IMG/VR virus record: IMGVR_UViG_3300042691_031174
Location: 1-23,308 of that record
DNA: 23,308 nucleotides
Strand: one strand, 5' to 3'
DNA from: a virus
Below the pieces are notes generated by a model. That model saw nothing but the letters and a program-made list of their open reading frames with translations. It ran no database searches and had not been told where the DNA came from. The first letter of the stretch is position 1; every line of letters begins with the position of its first letter. Shown here in pieces: positions 8,115 to 15,536 of the stretch. A program made the translations under genes and the position numbers.

Positions 8115-9677
8115 ATGGGATTAAGAGATTTATTTGGATTTTCATTTAAAAAAGATCCAATGGACATGGATGTAGGGGAGGGCCTCTCAGGGGGCCCTCC
8201 CTCTACCATATCATTCGTAGCACCAGATAATTCTGATGGAACAAATATCCTCGAAACCGGAGGATTTATGAGTTCTGTATATGATTTTGGTGGATCATTT
8301 GTTGATGAAAATTCATTAATCAATCAATATCGGTCAATGTCTCTTTACCCAGAAGTTGACATGGCAATAGAAGATATAATAACAGAATCAATTGTTTTTG
8401 ATTCGCATGGTGAATCTATAAAATTAAATTTAGATTCTGTGAATTTATCTGATAATATCAAATCAAAAGTATTATCCGAGTTTGATACTATTCTCAAAAT
8501 GTTGGATTTTAAAAATAAAGGTTATGAGATATTTAGACGATGGTATATTGAAAGTAAATTATACTATCAACTAATTATTGATACAGAAAATCCAGAAAGA
8601 GGAATAGTTGAATTAAGATCTATAGATCCAACAAAGATACGAAAAGTAAGAAAAGTAGAAAAAGAAATAAAAAATATAAATGGAATGCAAGTTCCATTGA
8701 TTAAAAAAATAGATGAACATTTTGTTTATACAGATTTAGAAGTAAATTCTATTACAACGACATCAGCATCTGGAATAAGAATCAGTCCGGACTCTATAAC
8801 ATATTGCAATTCTGGGTATATAGATCAAACAACAAAAAAAGTAGTAGGGTATCTCCACAAGGCAATAAGACCATTAAATATGCTCCGCCAGATTGAAGAT
8901 GCTGTTGTAATTTATCGAATATCAAGAGCACCAGAGAGAAGAATATTTTATGTTGATGTTGGTAATTTACCAAAACAGAAAGCAGAACAATATCTCAAAG
9001 ATTTGATGAATCGATACAGAAATAAACTCGTATACGATTCTGGAACTGGAGAAATTAAAGATACAAGAAATCACATGTCCATGTTGGAGGATTTTTGGTT
9101 ACCAAGAAGAGAAGGTGGAAGAGGAACTGAAATTTCAACACTACCTGGTGGTCAAAATCTTGGAGAAATGGAAGATGTTGAATACCTACTGAGAAAATTA
9201 TATAGATCTTTGAATGTTCCATTAACAAGAATGGAAGTTCAAACTGGATTTAATCTTGGCAGAAGCAGTGAAATTACCAGAGATGAGGTCAAATTCTATA
9301 AATTTATAGAAAGATTGAGAAACAAATTTTCATTCTTGTTCCTTGATATTTTAAAGAAACAGTGCATATTGAAAGGAATAATGACCGTTGATGATTGGAA
9401 TTCAATATATCATGATATTAATTTTCAATTTACAAAAGATTCATATTTTACCGAATTAAAAGAAAATGAAATACTGAGAGAAAAGGTAGAAATGTTGACG
9501 GTTTTGGCAACATATAGTGGCACTTTATTTTCCAACAAATATATTCGAAAGAATATTTTAAAACAAACCGATGAAGAAATTGCACAAATGGACAAGGAAA
9601 TGGAACAAGAAAGAAGTAAACAAATAATGCAACAAGTGCAGATGCAACAAATGGGATTAGAACCAGAACAACAATAA
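8115..9677 (+). CDS. 20: Portal vertex protein gp20
   Basis: The product is 520 residues, close to T4 gp20 (about 524). The dodecameric portal nucleates prohead assembly and is the channel for DNA. Characteristic stretches are YPEVDMAIEDIITESIV, FDTILKMLDFKNKGYEIFRRWY, LRSIDPTKIRKVRKVEK, IYRISRAPERRIFYVDVGNLPK, DFWLPRREGGRGTEISTLPG and VPLTRMEVQTGFNLGRSSEITRDEVKF. The C-terminus is Gln-rich (QQVQMQQMGLEPEQQ). AGGTG sits eight bases before the ATG. Oddly, residues about 17-32 (MDVGEGLSGGPPST) are encoded by a GC-rich block that forms a strong hairpin, out of character with the rest of the gene. Immediately after the stop lies a TATAAATA late-promoter box. Confidence 0.96.
   Translation: MGLRDLFGFSFKKDPMDMDVGEGLSGGPPSTISFVAPDNSDGTNILETGGFMSSVYDFGGSFVDENSLINQYRSMSLYPEVDMAIEDIITESIVFDSHGESIKLNLDSVNLSDNIKSKVLSEFDTILKMLDFKNKGYEIFRRWYIESKLYYQLIIDTENPERGIVELRSIDPTKIRKVRKVEKEIKNINGMQVPLIKKIDEHFVYTDLEVNSITTTSASGIRISPDSITYCNSGYIDQTTKKVVGYLHKAIRPLNMLRQIEDAVVIYRISRAPERRIFYVDVGNLPKQKAEQYLKDLMNRYRNKLVYDSGTGEIKDTRNHMSMLEDFWLPRREGGRGTEISTLPGGQNLGEMEDVEYLLRKLYRSLNVPLTRMEVQTGFNLGRSSEITRDEVKFYKFIERLRNKFSFLFLDILKKQCILKGIMTVDDWNSIYHDINFQFTKDSYFTELKENEILREKVEMLTVLATYSGTLFSNKYIRKNILKQTDEEIAQMDKEMEQERSKQIMQQVQMQQMGLEPEQQ
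8172..8206 (+). repeat. GC-rich inverted repeat inside gp20
   Basis: GGAGGGCC (8177-8184) pairs perfectly with GGCCCTCC (8193-8200) around an 8-base loop. The stem can extend outward with GTAGG (8172-8176) against CTCTAC (8201-8206), leaving one bulged T. The block is almost entirely G and C in strongly AT-rich surroundings and lies about 60 bases into the portal gene. Role unknown. Confidence 0.8.
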
Positions 9678-9685
9678 TATAAATA
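9678..9685 (+). promoter_or_regulatory. T4-type late promoter box (prohead core gene)
   Basis: Exact TATAAATA directly after the gp20 stop codon. Predicted initiation near 9691 gives a short leader that still contains TAGGAGA (9694-9700) before the ATG at 9706. It likely drives the core, protease and following head genes. Confidence 0.65.
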
Positions 9686-9705
9686 TTAATTAGTAGGAGA
9701 ATAAA

Positions 9706-10332
9706 ATGCAAAATACCAAAAACATCATAAACAATATTGTTGAGAATAATCTAGTTGATGCTAAAAGACAGATAAAAGAACAATTACTCAATAAACTGGG
9801 TACAATTCTTGAATCAAAAATAGAAGAAATTGCTCCAAGCATGATTGCAATTTCTGAATCGGAAGACGAAAGAAAAAAAGATGTAACTAGGAAAATGGCA
9901 ATGGGCGACGAAAACGGTGAAGATGGTGAAGAAAAAATGAAACCATCCCAAAAATCAAAAAAACAAAAAAATAAAAATATAAAAGACGATGTACAGCATG
10001 ATGATGTTGAATTAGAAGATGAATTTGATGATGACTTTGAACAATTTGTCGATCAAATTCATGAAATAGTCGAACAAATAGAAAATGAAATAGGAAAAGA
10101 ATTATCTAAAGAAGAAATTATTGAAATAAGCAATGATTATATAAATTTCTTAAATGAAGAAACTGAAGAAGATTCTGAAGAAGATTCTGAAGATGAAGAT
10201 GAAGATGAAGACATGATCGAAGAAGAAAAAGATTTACCTGGAAATCAAGAAGCAATAGATGTTGCTCAACCAAAAGGAAAGATAACAGGAGCAGATTTTA
10301 AAAAACTTCGTTCGATGAGAGGGAAAAAATAA
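9706..10332 (+). CDS. Acidic prohead core protein candidate (gp67/gp68-like position)
   Basis: The product is 208 residues and extremely charged. An N-terminal helical stretch (NTKNIINNIVENNLVDAKRQ, IKEQLLNKLGTILESKIEEI) is followed by a Lys-rich linker, an acidic helix (DEFDDDFEQFVDQIHEIVEQ), a Glu/Asp run (about 154-175) and a basic end, KITGADFKKLRSMRGKK. T4 places the small prohead core genes 67 and 68 exactly here, between portal and protease. The acidic, low-complexity character fits a scaffold core protein removed by gp21. Sequence similarity to gp67 cannot be judged by eye, so I give no symbol. TAGGAGA precedes the ATG. The stop is joined to the gp21 start as TAAATG. Confidence 0.6.
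   Translation: MQNTKNIINNIVENNLVDAKRQIKEQLLNKLGTILESKIEEIAPSMIAISESEDERKKDVTRKMAMGDENGEDGEEKMKPSQKSKKQKNKNIKDDVQHDDVELEDEFDDDFEQFVDQIHEIVEQIENEIGKELSKEEIIEISNDYINFLNEETEEDSEEDSEDEDEDEDMIEEEKDLPGNQEAIDVAQPKGKITGADFKKLRSMRGKK
10165..10212 (+). repeat. Tandem GAAGAAGATTCT / GAAGAT repeat
   Basis: Two exact 12-base units GAAGAAGATTCT (10165-10176, 10177-10188) are followed by three GAAGAT and one GAAGAC. They encode the acidic Glu/Asp/Ser run in the core-protein candidate. All units are multiples of three, so copy-number change would keep the frame. Confidence 0.85.
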
Positions 10333-10977
10333 ATGAAACTAATCACCGAAACCGTAGAAGACATCCAAACAATAGTTGAATCCAATGAAGCAGGATCTAA
10401 AAACTATTATATTAAAGGTGTAATGATGGAAGCGGGTGTGGTGAATAGAAATAAAAGAATGTATAATGAAAATGTTCTCAAGAGAGAATGTAAGAGATAT
10501 ATTACAGAATATGTGAAGAAAAATCGTGCTCTTGGAGAATTAAATCACCCATCTGGACCCACTGTAAATCTTGATCGTGTCTCTCACATGATTGTTGATT
10601 TAAGCGAAAGTGGAAATCAAATACACGGAAAAGCAAAAATAATAGACACACCAATGGGTAAAATTGTAAAAAGTTTAATTGATGAAGGTGCTCAACTTGG
10701 TGTTTCATCCAGAGGAATGGGTTCATTAAAATCACAAGGTGGGGTTAACATTGTTCAAGATGACTTTAATCTTGCAGCAATTGATATTGTTGCTGATCCA
10801 TCTGCTCCTAATGCATTTGTTGATGGCATATTAGAAGGAAAAGAATGGATCTGGAATAATGGTTTATTAGTTGAAAAAGAAATAAGCAATTATGAAAAAC
10901 AACTAAAAAGAACCTCAGTAAAAAAACTAGAAGAAACAGCAATTAAATTGTTTTCTGATTTTTTAAAGAGAATTTGA
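10333..10977 (+). CDS. 21: Prohead maturation protease gp21
   Basis: The product is 214 residues (T4 gp21 about 212). This serine protease of the herpes-assemblin-like fold digests the scaffold and trims gp23 before packaging. Motifs: LGELNHPSGPTVNLDRVSHM with candidate catalytic H72, GVSSRGMGSL with candidate catalytic serine at S125 or S126, and DIVADPSAPNAFVDGI (151-166). A possible self-cleavage site ILE|G (166-169) follows, matching the I/L-X-E rule known for T4 gp21. The ATG immediately follows the previous stop, so translation is probably coupled. The stop overlaps the next start as TGATG. Confidence 0.94.
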   Translation: MKLITETVEDIQTIVESNEAGSKNYYIKGVMMEAGVVNRNKRMYNENVLKRECKRYITEYVKKNRALGELNHPSGPTVNLDRVSHMIVDLSESGNQIHGKAKIIDTPMGKIVKSLIDEGAQLGVSSRGMGSLKSQGGVNIVQDDFNLAAIDIVADPSAPNAFVDGILEGKEWIWNNGLLVEKEISNYEKQLKRTSVKKLEETAIKLFSDFLKRI

Positions 10978-11873
10978 TGACCGAAAAAACTACAACTAGA
11001 GTTATTTTAAAAGAAGTAATAGGAACGCTAGCAGCAGTTGGTGCTGCTGGTCTGGTTGCTGGTGCTGTTCGTGGAGCAATTAAATCTAAAAATTTAAAAC
11101 AATATGTTACACCAGGTACTAGACCAGGAAAACCAGCAGGGATGTCTGCAAGAATATTTCAAAATGTAAGAAATGCACTTTCTGCTTATGGAGAAAGAGC
11201 ACAGGAAGGATGGTTGGAGAAAAAAGCAGAGATGGATACTCAAATTCATTCTCAAATTGCAGCACAATATAATTTAAAACCAACAGAATATGCTAGAGTA
11301 ACAGCAGAACATGCAAGAAAAAATAAAGCATTGAGTGTGATAAATGATCCAAAAACCAGACAAATGTTGTTAAGTAAGGGTGTAATCAACATTTCTAGAG
11401 GTGGGCAACTATCCGGTCTTGAAAATATAGACATTGAGGATTTGCCAAATATAGAACAGGCAGTAAAGCAAGGCAATCCAGCAGCATATACTGCAAGAAC
11501 CCCAAAGCAAACATCCAGATCAATTCAAGATGTTATCGATAAACCAACAACACTTGAAGTTCTTGATCAAACTAATCCAACAGCAAGACAATTTAGAGAA
11601 AAAATGACAAAAGAATTTATAACTCCAGCAAGTCAGGCAGCAACGGAAAAAGCAGTTAGGGACATAGAAACATCAAAAAAGGCAAGAGCAGCAATGCAAT
11701 CAGCAATTTCACAAGATAAACAAAATCAAATGAATAGATTAAATAGCAGAATACTTGCATTGCGTCCAAGACCTGGTTCTAATTTAACAACATCTCAAAA
11801 AACAAAAAGAAGAGTTGCGTCAGCACTTTTAGGAGCAAAACAAGTAATTTCTTCTTTAGATTTTTGGAATTAA
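10977..11873 (+). CDS. Unrecognised Ala-rich basic protein between gp21 and gp22
   Basis: The product is 298 residues from the ATG at 10977, which overlaps the gp21 stop; AAAGAG lies upstream. I do not recognise it. A single hydrophobic Gly/Ala segment (VIGTLAAVGAAGLVAGAV, about residues 14-31) could be a membrane or amphipathic segment. The rest is soluble, helical and rich in Ala, Lys, Arg and Gln, with several R/K-rich stretches (for example TSQKTKRRVASALLGAK near the end). In T4, gp21 is followed directly by gp22, so this is an insertion in the prohead cluster. Its company suggests a head-internal or core component, perhaps one injected with DNA, but that is inference. A late promoter separates it from gp22. 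Confidence 0.75.
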   Translation: MTEKTTTRVILKEVIGTLAAVGAAGLVAGAVRGAIKSKNLKQYVTPGTRPGKPAGMSARIFQNVRNALSAYGERAQEGWLEKKAEMDTQIHSQIAAQYNLKPTEYARVTAEHARKNKALSVINDPKTRQMLLSKGVINISRGGQLSGLENIDIEDLPNIEQAVKQGNPAAYTARTPKQTSRSIQDVIDKPTTLEVLDQTNPTARQFREKMTKEFITPASQAATEKAVRDIETSKKARAAMQSAISQDKQNQMNRLNSRILALRPRPGSNLTTSQKTKRRVASALLGAKQVISSLDFWN

Positions 11874-11900
11874 GTATTTGAAAAAATAATTTATTCTACA

Positions 11901-11908
11901 TATAAATA
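11901..11908 (+). promoter_or_regulatory. T4-type late promoter box (gp22)
   Basis: Exact TATAAATA in the 54-base gap before gp22. Predicted initiation near 11914 leaves a short leader containing TTGGAGA (11916-11922), well placed for the ATG at 11928. This is the cleanest late promoter in the window. Confidence 0.7.
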
Positions 11909-11927
11909 GACAAAATTGGAGAATTTT

Positions 11928-12971
11928 ATGGCAAACGAACAAATGTACTCAGACCCTAAATTATATGATGATGGAAGTGGAAGAGGTGCTGTAATTAATC
12001 AACCAGTAGCATCTCCAGATGCGGCAGTAAAAAATATGCAAACCAGAAGACCAGGGGGAGGAGCATATGTTCAACTTCCTGGTGCACAACAAGCAAACCC
12101 AGCAATGAATGCTGAAGATAAAGAAGAAACAGAGGAAACAAATATCTCTGATACTGATTATCTTGCAAGTTTGTTTGATGGTGAAAACTTAAGTGAAGAA
12201 TTCATGAAAAAAACTGCAACTATATTTGAAGCAGCAATTCATGAAAAAGTTTCAATTATAGAAAAAACTATACTAGAAGCAGCAAAAGAATTAATAGAAG
12301 AACAAGTTAAGGAAAAGACAGAACACTTAACTGAGCAACTTGATAATTATCTTTCATATGTAATCAATGAATGGATGGAAGAAAATAAAGTTGCTGTAGA
12401 ACGAGGTCTTCGCACAGAAATAGCAGAACATTTTATGGTTGGTCTTAAAGAATTGCTAGATGAGACTTTCATTGATGTTCCAGAAGACAAATACAATGTT
12501 CTTGATGAACTTGCATCTGCAAATGAAGAATTACAAGAACAACTAAACACTGAAATAAAGAAAAATATCGAATTATCAAATGAAATAACTGCTAGACTTT
12601 GCGCAGAAGCATTTTTTGATATTTCGACTGGATTAACTGATACTGAAGTAGAGAAACTTGCAACTTTGGCAGAAGGAATAGAATTTGCAAGTGTAGATCA
12701 ATACAAAGAAAAAGTTAAACTACTAAAAGAATCATATTTTAACAAGAATTCAAATCAGCATATAAATCAACAACAAAATCTTGTTGAAGAAACAACTAAT
12801 CCTGGAATTTCAAAAGAAATAAATGATCCAGGTATGTTAAATCTTGTAAATGCAATTGGAAGACTTAACAAGAATAGACAAAAACCAGCACAGCAAATTT
12901 CTGAAAATAGCAACGCTGGAAAATTGTTAAATATGATTAACCCAAACATCGCAACAGATCAGTATATCTGA
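11928..12971 (+). CDS. 22: Prohead scaffold protein gp22
   Basis: The product is 347 residues (T4 gp22 about 269). It is the main internal scaffold on which gp23 assembles and which gp21 degrades. I chose the ATG at 11928 because TTGGAGA lies five bases upstream; a TTG at 11916 is inside that site. The N-terminal 80 residues are polar and Gly/Pro-rich. Residues about 85-235 are helical and acidic (EFMKKTATIFEAAIHEK, NELASANEELQEQLN-like coiled coil), ending in the family-typical LCAEAFFDISTGLTDTEVEK and LAEGIEFASVDQYKEKV. Candidate protease sites of the I/L-X-E type include IFE|A and ILE|A. The Gln/Asn-rich C-terminus makes it longer than T4 gp22. Confidence 0.9.
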   Translation: MANEQMYSDPKLYDDGSGRGAVINQPVASPDAAVKNMQTRRPGGGAYVQLPGAQQANPAMNAEDKEETEETNISDTDYLASLFDGENLSEEFMKKTATIFEAAIHEKVSIIEKTILEAAKELIEEQVKEKTEHLTEQLDNYLSYVINEWMEENKVAVERGLRTEIAEHFMVGLKELLDETFIDVPEDKYNVLDELASANEELQEQLNTEIKKNIELSNEITARLCAEAFFDISTGLTDTEVEKLATLAEGIEFASVDQYKEKVKLLKESYFNKNSNQHINQQQNLVEETTNPGISKEINDPGMLNLVNAIGRLNKNRQKPAQQISENSNAGKLLNMINPNIATDQYI

Positions 12972-12984
12972 AAAAATTAAAATT

Positions 12985-12992
12985 GATAAATA
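12985..12992 (+). promoter_or_regulatory. Late promoter variant before gp23
   Basis: GATAAATA differs from TATAAATA at one base, in the 45-base gap before the capsid gene. Predicted initiation near 12998 gives a leader containing TAAGGAGAG (13004-13012), the strongest ribosome-binding site in the window. Position and the need for heavy gp23 expression support it. Confidence 0.5.
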
Positions 12993-13016
12993 TTAAAAGA
13001 CTTTAAGGAGAGAAAA

Positions 13017-14432
13017 ATGGATTTTAACGGTACAACCCCATATGACACACTCGTAGAAAAATGGTCCCCAGTATTAGATCACACTGAAATGGACCCAATC
13101 AATGATCTTCACAAGAAAAGAGTAACCGCTGTTCTTCTTGAAAATCAAGTAAGAGCAATGCAAGAAGATAGAATGCAACAAAATCTTTTCGAAGCAGCAC
13201 CAACCATGAATATGGGTGGATCAAGTTTTGTAAGCGGACAACTTGCAAATGCAGGAAATTTTGCTGGATATGATCCAATTCTAATTTCACTTGTTCGTCG
13301 TGCAATGCCAAATATTGTTGCATATGATATTGCTGGCGTTCAACCAATGAGTGCACCAACTGGTCTTATCTTTGCAATGCGCGCTAAGTATAACAATATT
13401 AATTCCACCGAAGAAGCATTGTTTGACGAAGCATGGCCAAAGTTCTCTGGTGCATCTGGCGCAGCAGTAAATACCGTTGAAGCAATTGGTCCAACTGGTT
13501 TACTATCTGGACACACTCTCGGTGTAGCACCAATTAACGAATCAGGTACTCGTACTAATCTTTTCTCGGATTTCCGTGGTATGCTTACTAGCACCGCAGA
13601 AAAACTAGGAGATGGTAGCAATTACTTCCGTGAAATGGCATTCAGCATTGAGCGTATTGCTGTACAAGCAAGATCACGCGCTCTCAAGGCAGAATACACA
13701 ACTGAACTTGCACAAGATCTCAAGGCAGTTCACGGTCTTGATGCTGAGTCAGAACTTGCAAATATTCTCTCAGTTGAAATTATGAACGAAATCAACCGCG
13801 AAATTCTTCGTGCAATGTACACCGTTGCTAAGACTGGTGCACAAAACACTGATCTTGCCACTTCTGGTGTATATGATCTAGTTGCTGATTCTGACGGTCG
13901 TTGGTCAGCAGAACGCTTCCGTGGACTTATGTTCCAAATTGAACGAGAAGCAAATCAAATTGCTAAAGATTCTCGCAGAGGTCGTGGTAATTTCATTCTT
14001 TGCAGCGCAGATGTCGCATCAGCACTTGCAATGGGTGGATTCCTTAATCTCTCACCAGCACTCAATGTTCAAATGAATGTTGATGACACTGGTAATGTTT
14101 TTGCTGGAGTTCTAAATGGCAAGTACAAAGTTTTCATCGATCCATTTATTCGTAACAATGTAAACTTTGTTACCGTTGGTTATAAGGGAACTTCACCTTA
14201 TGACGCTGGTATGTTCTACTGCCCATATGTTCCTCTACAAATGGTTCGTGCAGTTGGACAAGATACATTCCAACCAAAGATTGGATTTAAGACTCGCTAC
14301 GGTCTAGTCGCAAATCCATTCGCTAAGGGTCGTGATGCAATCACTGTAGATACAGATGGATTAGAAGCAAATTCTAACTCATATTATCGCCTCTTTGCCG
14401 TTAAGAACCTTCACGGCAATACTGGTAACTGA
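13017..14432 (+). CDS. 23: Major capsid protein gp23
   Basis: The product is 471 residues (T4 gp23 about 521), an HK97-fold capsid subunit. Recognisable stretches are LISLVRRAMPNIVAYDIAGV, QPMSAPTGLIFAMRAKYN, a MAFSIERIAVQARSRALKAE helix, NREILRAMYTVA, GRGNFILCSADVASALAMGG and KIGFKTRYGLVANPF. A predicted gp21 cleavage site NLFE|AAPTM falls after E59, comparable to T4 cleavage after residue 65. TAAGGAGAG sits just upstream. Codon use differs from the neighbours: arginine is mostly CGT/CGC and C-ending codons are frequent, whereas flanking genes rely on AGA. I take this as selection for high expression. A strong terminator follows 23 bases after the stop. Confidence 0.97.
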   Translation: MDFNGTTPYDTLVEKWSPVLDHTEMDPINDLHKKRVTAVLLENQVRAMQEDRMQQNLFEAAPTMNMGGSSFVSGQLANAGNFAGYDPILISLVRRAMPNIVAYDIAGVQPMSAPTGLIFAMRAKYNNINSTEEALFDEAWPKFSGASGAAVNTVEAIGPTGLLSGHTLGVAPINESGTRTNLFSDFRGMLTSTAEKLGDGSNYFREMAFSIERIAVQARSRALKAEYTTELAQDLKAVHGLDAESELANILSVEIMNEINREILRAMYTVAKTGAQNTDLATSGVYDLVADSDGRWSAERFRGLMFQIEREANQIAKDSRRGRGNFILCSADVASALAMGGFLNLSPALNVQMNVDDTGNVFAGVLNGKYKVFIDPFIRNNVNFVTVGYKGTSPYDAGMFYCPYVPLQMVRAVGQDTFQPKIGFKTRYGLVANPFAKGRDAITVDTDGLEANSNSYYRLFAVKNLHGNTGN

Positions 14433-14455
14433 TCAGTCTAGAATAAAGTTATAGG

Positions 14456-14485
14456 AACCCACGGGGAAACCCGTGGGTTTTCTTT
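14456..14485 (+). terminator. Intrinsic terminator after gp23
   Basis: AACCCACGGG (14456-14465) and CCCGTGGGTT (14470-14479) form a perfect 10-bp stem closed by a GAAA tetraloop, followed by a T-rich tract TTCTTTT. This is a textbook rho-independent terminator ending the capsid transcript. Confidence 0.93.
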
Positions 14486-14493
14486 TATAAATA
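14486..14493 (+). promoter_or_regulatory. T4-type late promoter box (gp3)
   Basis: Exact TATAAATA that begins at the end of the terminator T-tract. Only five bases separate it from the ATG at 14499. With T4 spacing, initiation would fall at or next to the A of that ATG. Confidence 0.65.
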
Positions 14494-14498
14494 CTTAC

Positions 14499-15083
14499 AT
14501 GCCAGAGTCAAATTTTCAGACATATCAAGATATAATTGATAAACTTGGTCCAAACACTCCTGGTAGTTTATATACTGTAAATCCAACTCAACCAAACAAT
14601 ACAAATTTTTTAACAAATAATAAATTTAAATTTGTAATTAGTAGATGTCCAACTGTCACTTATTTTTGTCAAAGAGCAAATATTCCATCTTTCAGTTTTG
14701 GCACATCAATTCAGTCACAACCAGGTGGAATTGCAATTAAAAGACCAGGAACAGCGTATAACTACGAAGATCTACAAATAAGTTTTATTATAAATGAAGA
14801 TCTAACAAATTGGTTAGAGATATACGAATGGATTAAAAAATTAGGAATATCATATGATAGCACAGTTGAAGTGATAGATGATATGCAGATGGTTGCCACT
14901 GGATTAATGTTAGTAACGGATAGCAAATATAAACCAATTGTCGCAGTAAGGTATATGAATATGTTTCCTACTTTTTTAGGCGGAATAGATTTTGATTCTG
15001 CATTACCAGATACAGATGCTATAATAACAACAGCAACATTCTCATACACACACTACGAAATAGAAATATTAAAAAATCCATAA
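14499..15083 (+). CDS. 3: gp3-like tail completion / tail-tube-family protein
   Basis: The product is 194 residues (T4 gp3 about 176). In marine T4-like phages, gene 3 lies between gp23 and uvsY, exactly here; gp3 terminates and stabilises the tail tube. The sequence looks like the tube/terminator beta-sandwich: NNKFKFVISRCPTVTYFCQR, ANIPSFSFGTSIQSQ, LQISFIINEDLTNWLEIYEW and a late FSYTHYEIEILKN strand. These also resemble gp19/gp54-type proteins, so a tube-initiator role is the main alternative. There is no Shine-Dalgarno sequence before the ATG; the upstream bases are the terminator tail and a late-promoter box, so the mRNA may be leaderless. Confidence 0.7.
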   Translation: MPESNFQTYQDIIDKLGPNTPGSLYTVNPTQPNNTNFLTNNKFKFVISRCPTVTYFCQRANIPSFSFGTSIQSQPGGIAIKRPGTAYNYEDLQISFIINEDLTNWLEIYEWIKKLGISYDSTVEVIDDMQMVATGLMLVTDSKYKPIVAVRYMNMFPTFLGGIDFDSALPDTDAIITTATFSYTHYEIEILKNP

Positions 15084-15101
15084 CCAATAAAAATTATTAT
15101 T

Positions 15102-15536
15102 ATGAACATTGATGAAATCAAAATACAAGTTGAACTAGATGTAGCAATTGATGCAAATCATTTAGATGATGAATCCATAAGAATTCCACAAATACACAAT
15201 AAATATCTTTGTATTCTTATGGATGAAAAAATCATTCTAGAAAAAATAGAATCAAAATATAAAAAAGCAAAAAGAGATAAATGGTTATATTATTCTGGAA
15301 AAATGAGCAAAGAAGAACTCAAGCAGAGATCATGGGAACCGTTTGATCTAGCAATTATAAAACAAGATGTTGATCGATTCGTTGAAAGTGATGATGATAT
15401 CATTGAGATCTCAAATAAAGTTCATGTTCAACGAGAAAAAATAGCATATCTGGAAAGTGTAATTAAAATAATTGCAAATAAGATATGGAATATTAGATCC
15501 ACAATAGAGTGGATTAAATTTACTCAAGGATCATGA
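15102..15536 (+). CDS. uvsY: Recombination mediator UvsY
   Basis: The product is 144 residues (T4 UvsY about 137). UvsY loads the UvsX recombinase onto single-stranded DNA covered by gp32. Family-typical sequence: NKYLCILMDEKIILEKIESK, then KWLYYSGKMSKEELKQRSWE (about 60-79), PFDLAIIKQDVDRFVESDDD and the C-terminal IANKIWNIRSTIEWIKFTQG. It is all-helical and highly charged, as expected for a heptameric helical protein. There is no evident Shine-Dalgarno sequence in the 18-base AT-rich gap before the ATG. The stop overlaps the uvsW start as ATGA, consistent with one recombination operon. Confidence 0.93.
   Translation: MNIDEIKIQVELDVAIDANHLDDESIRIPQIHNKYLCILMDEKIILEKIESKYKKAKRDKWLYYSGKMSKEELKQRSWEPFDLAIIKQDVDRFVESDDDIIEISNKVHVQREKIAYLESVIKIIANKIWNIRSTIEWIKFTQGS

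Noticed and set aside
13882-14076. A 64-codon plus-strand frame inside gp23
   Set aside because: Fully embedded in the capsid gene in another frame, without a ribosome-binding site; the gp23 frame explains the sequence.
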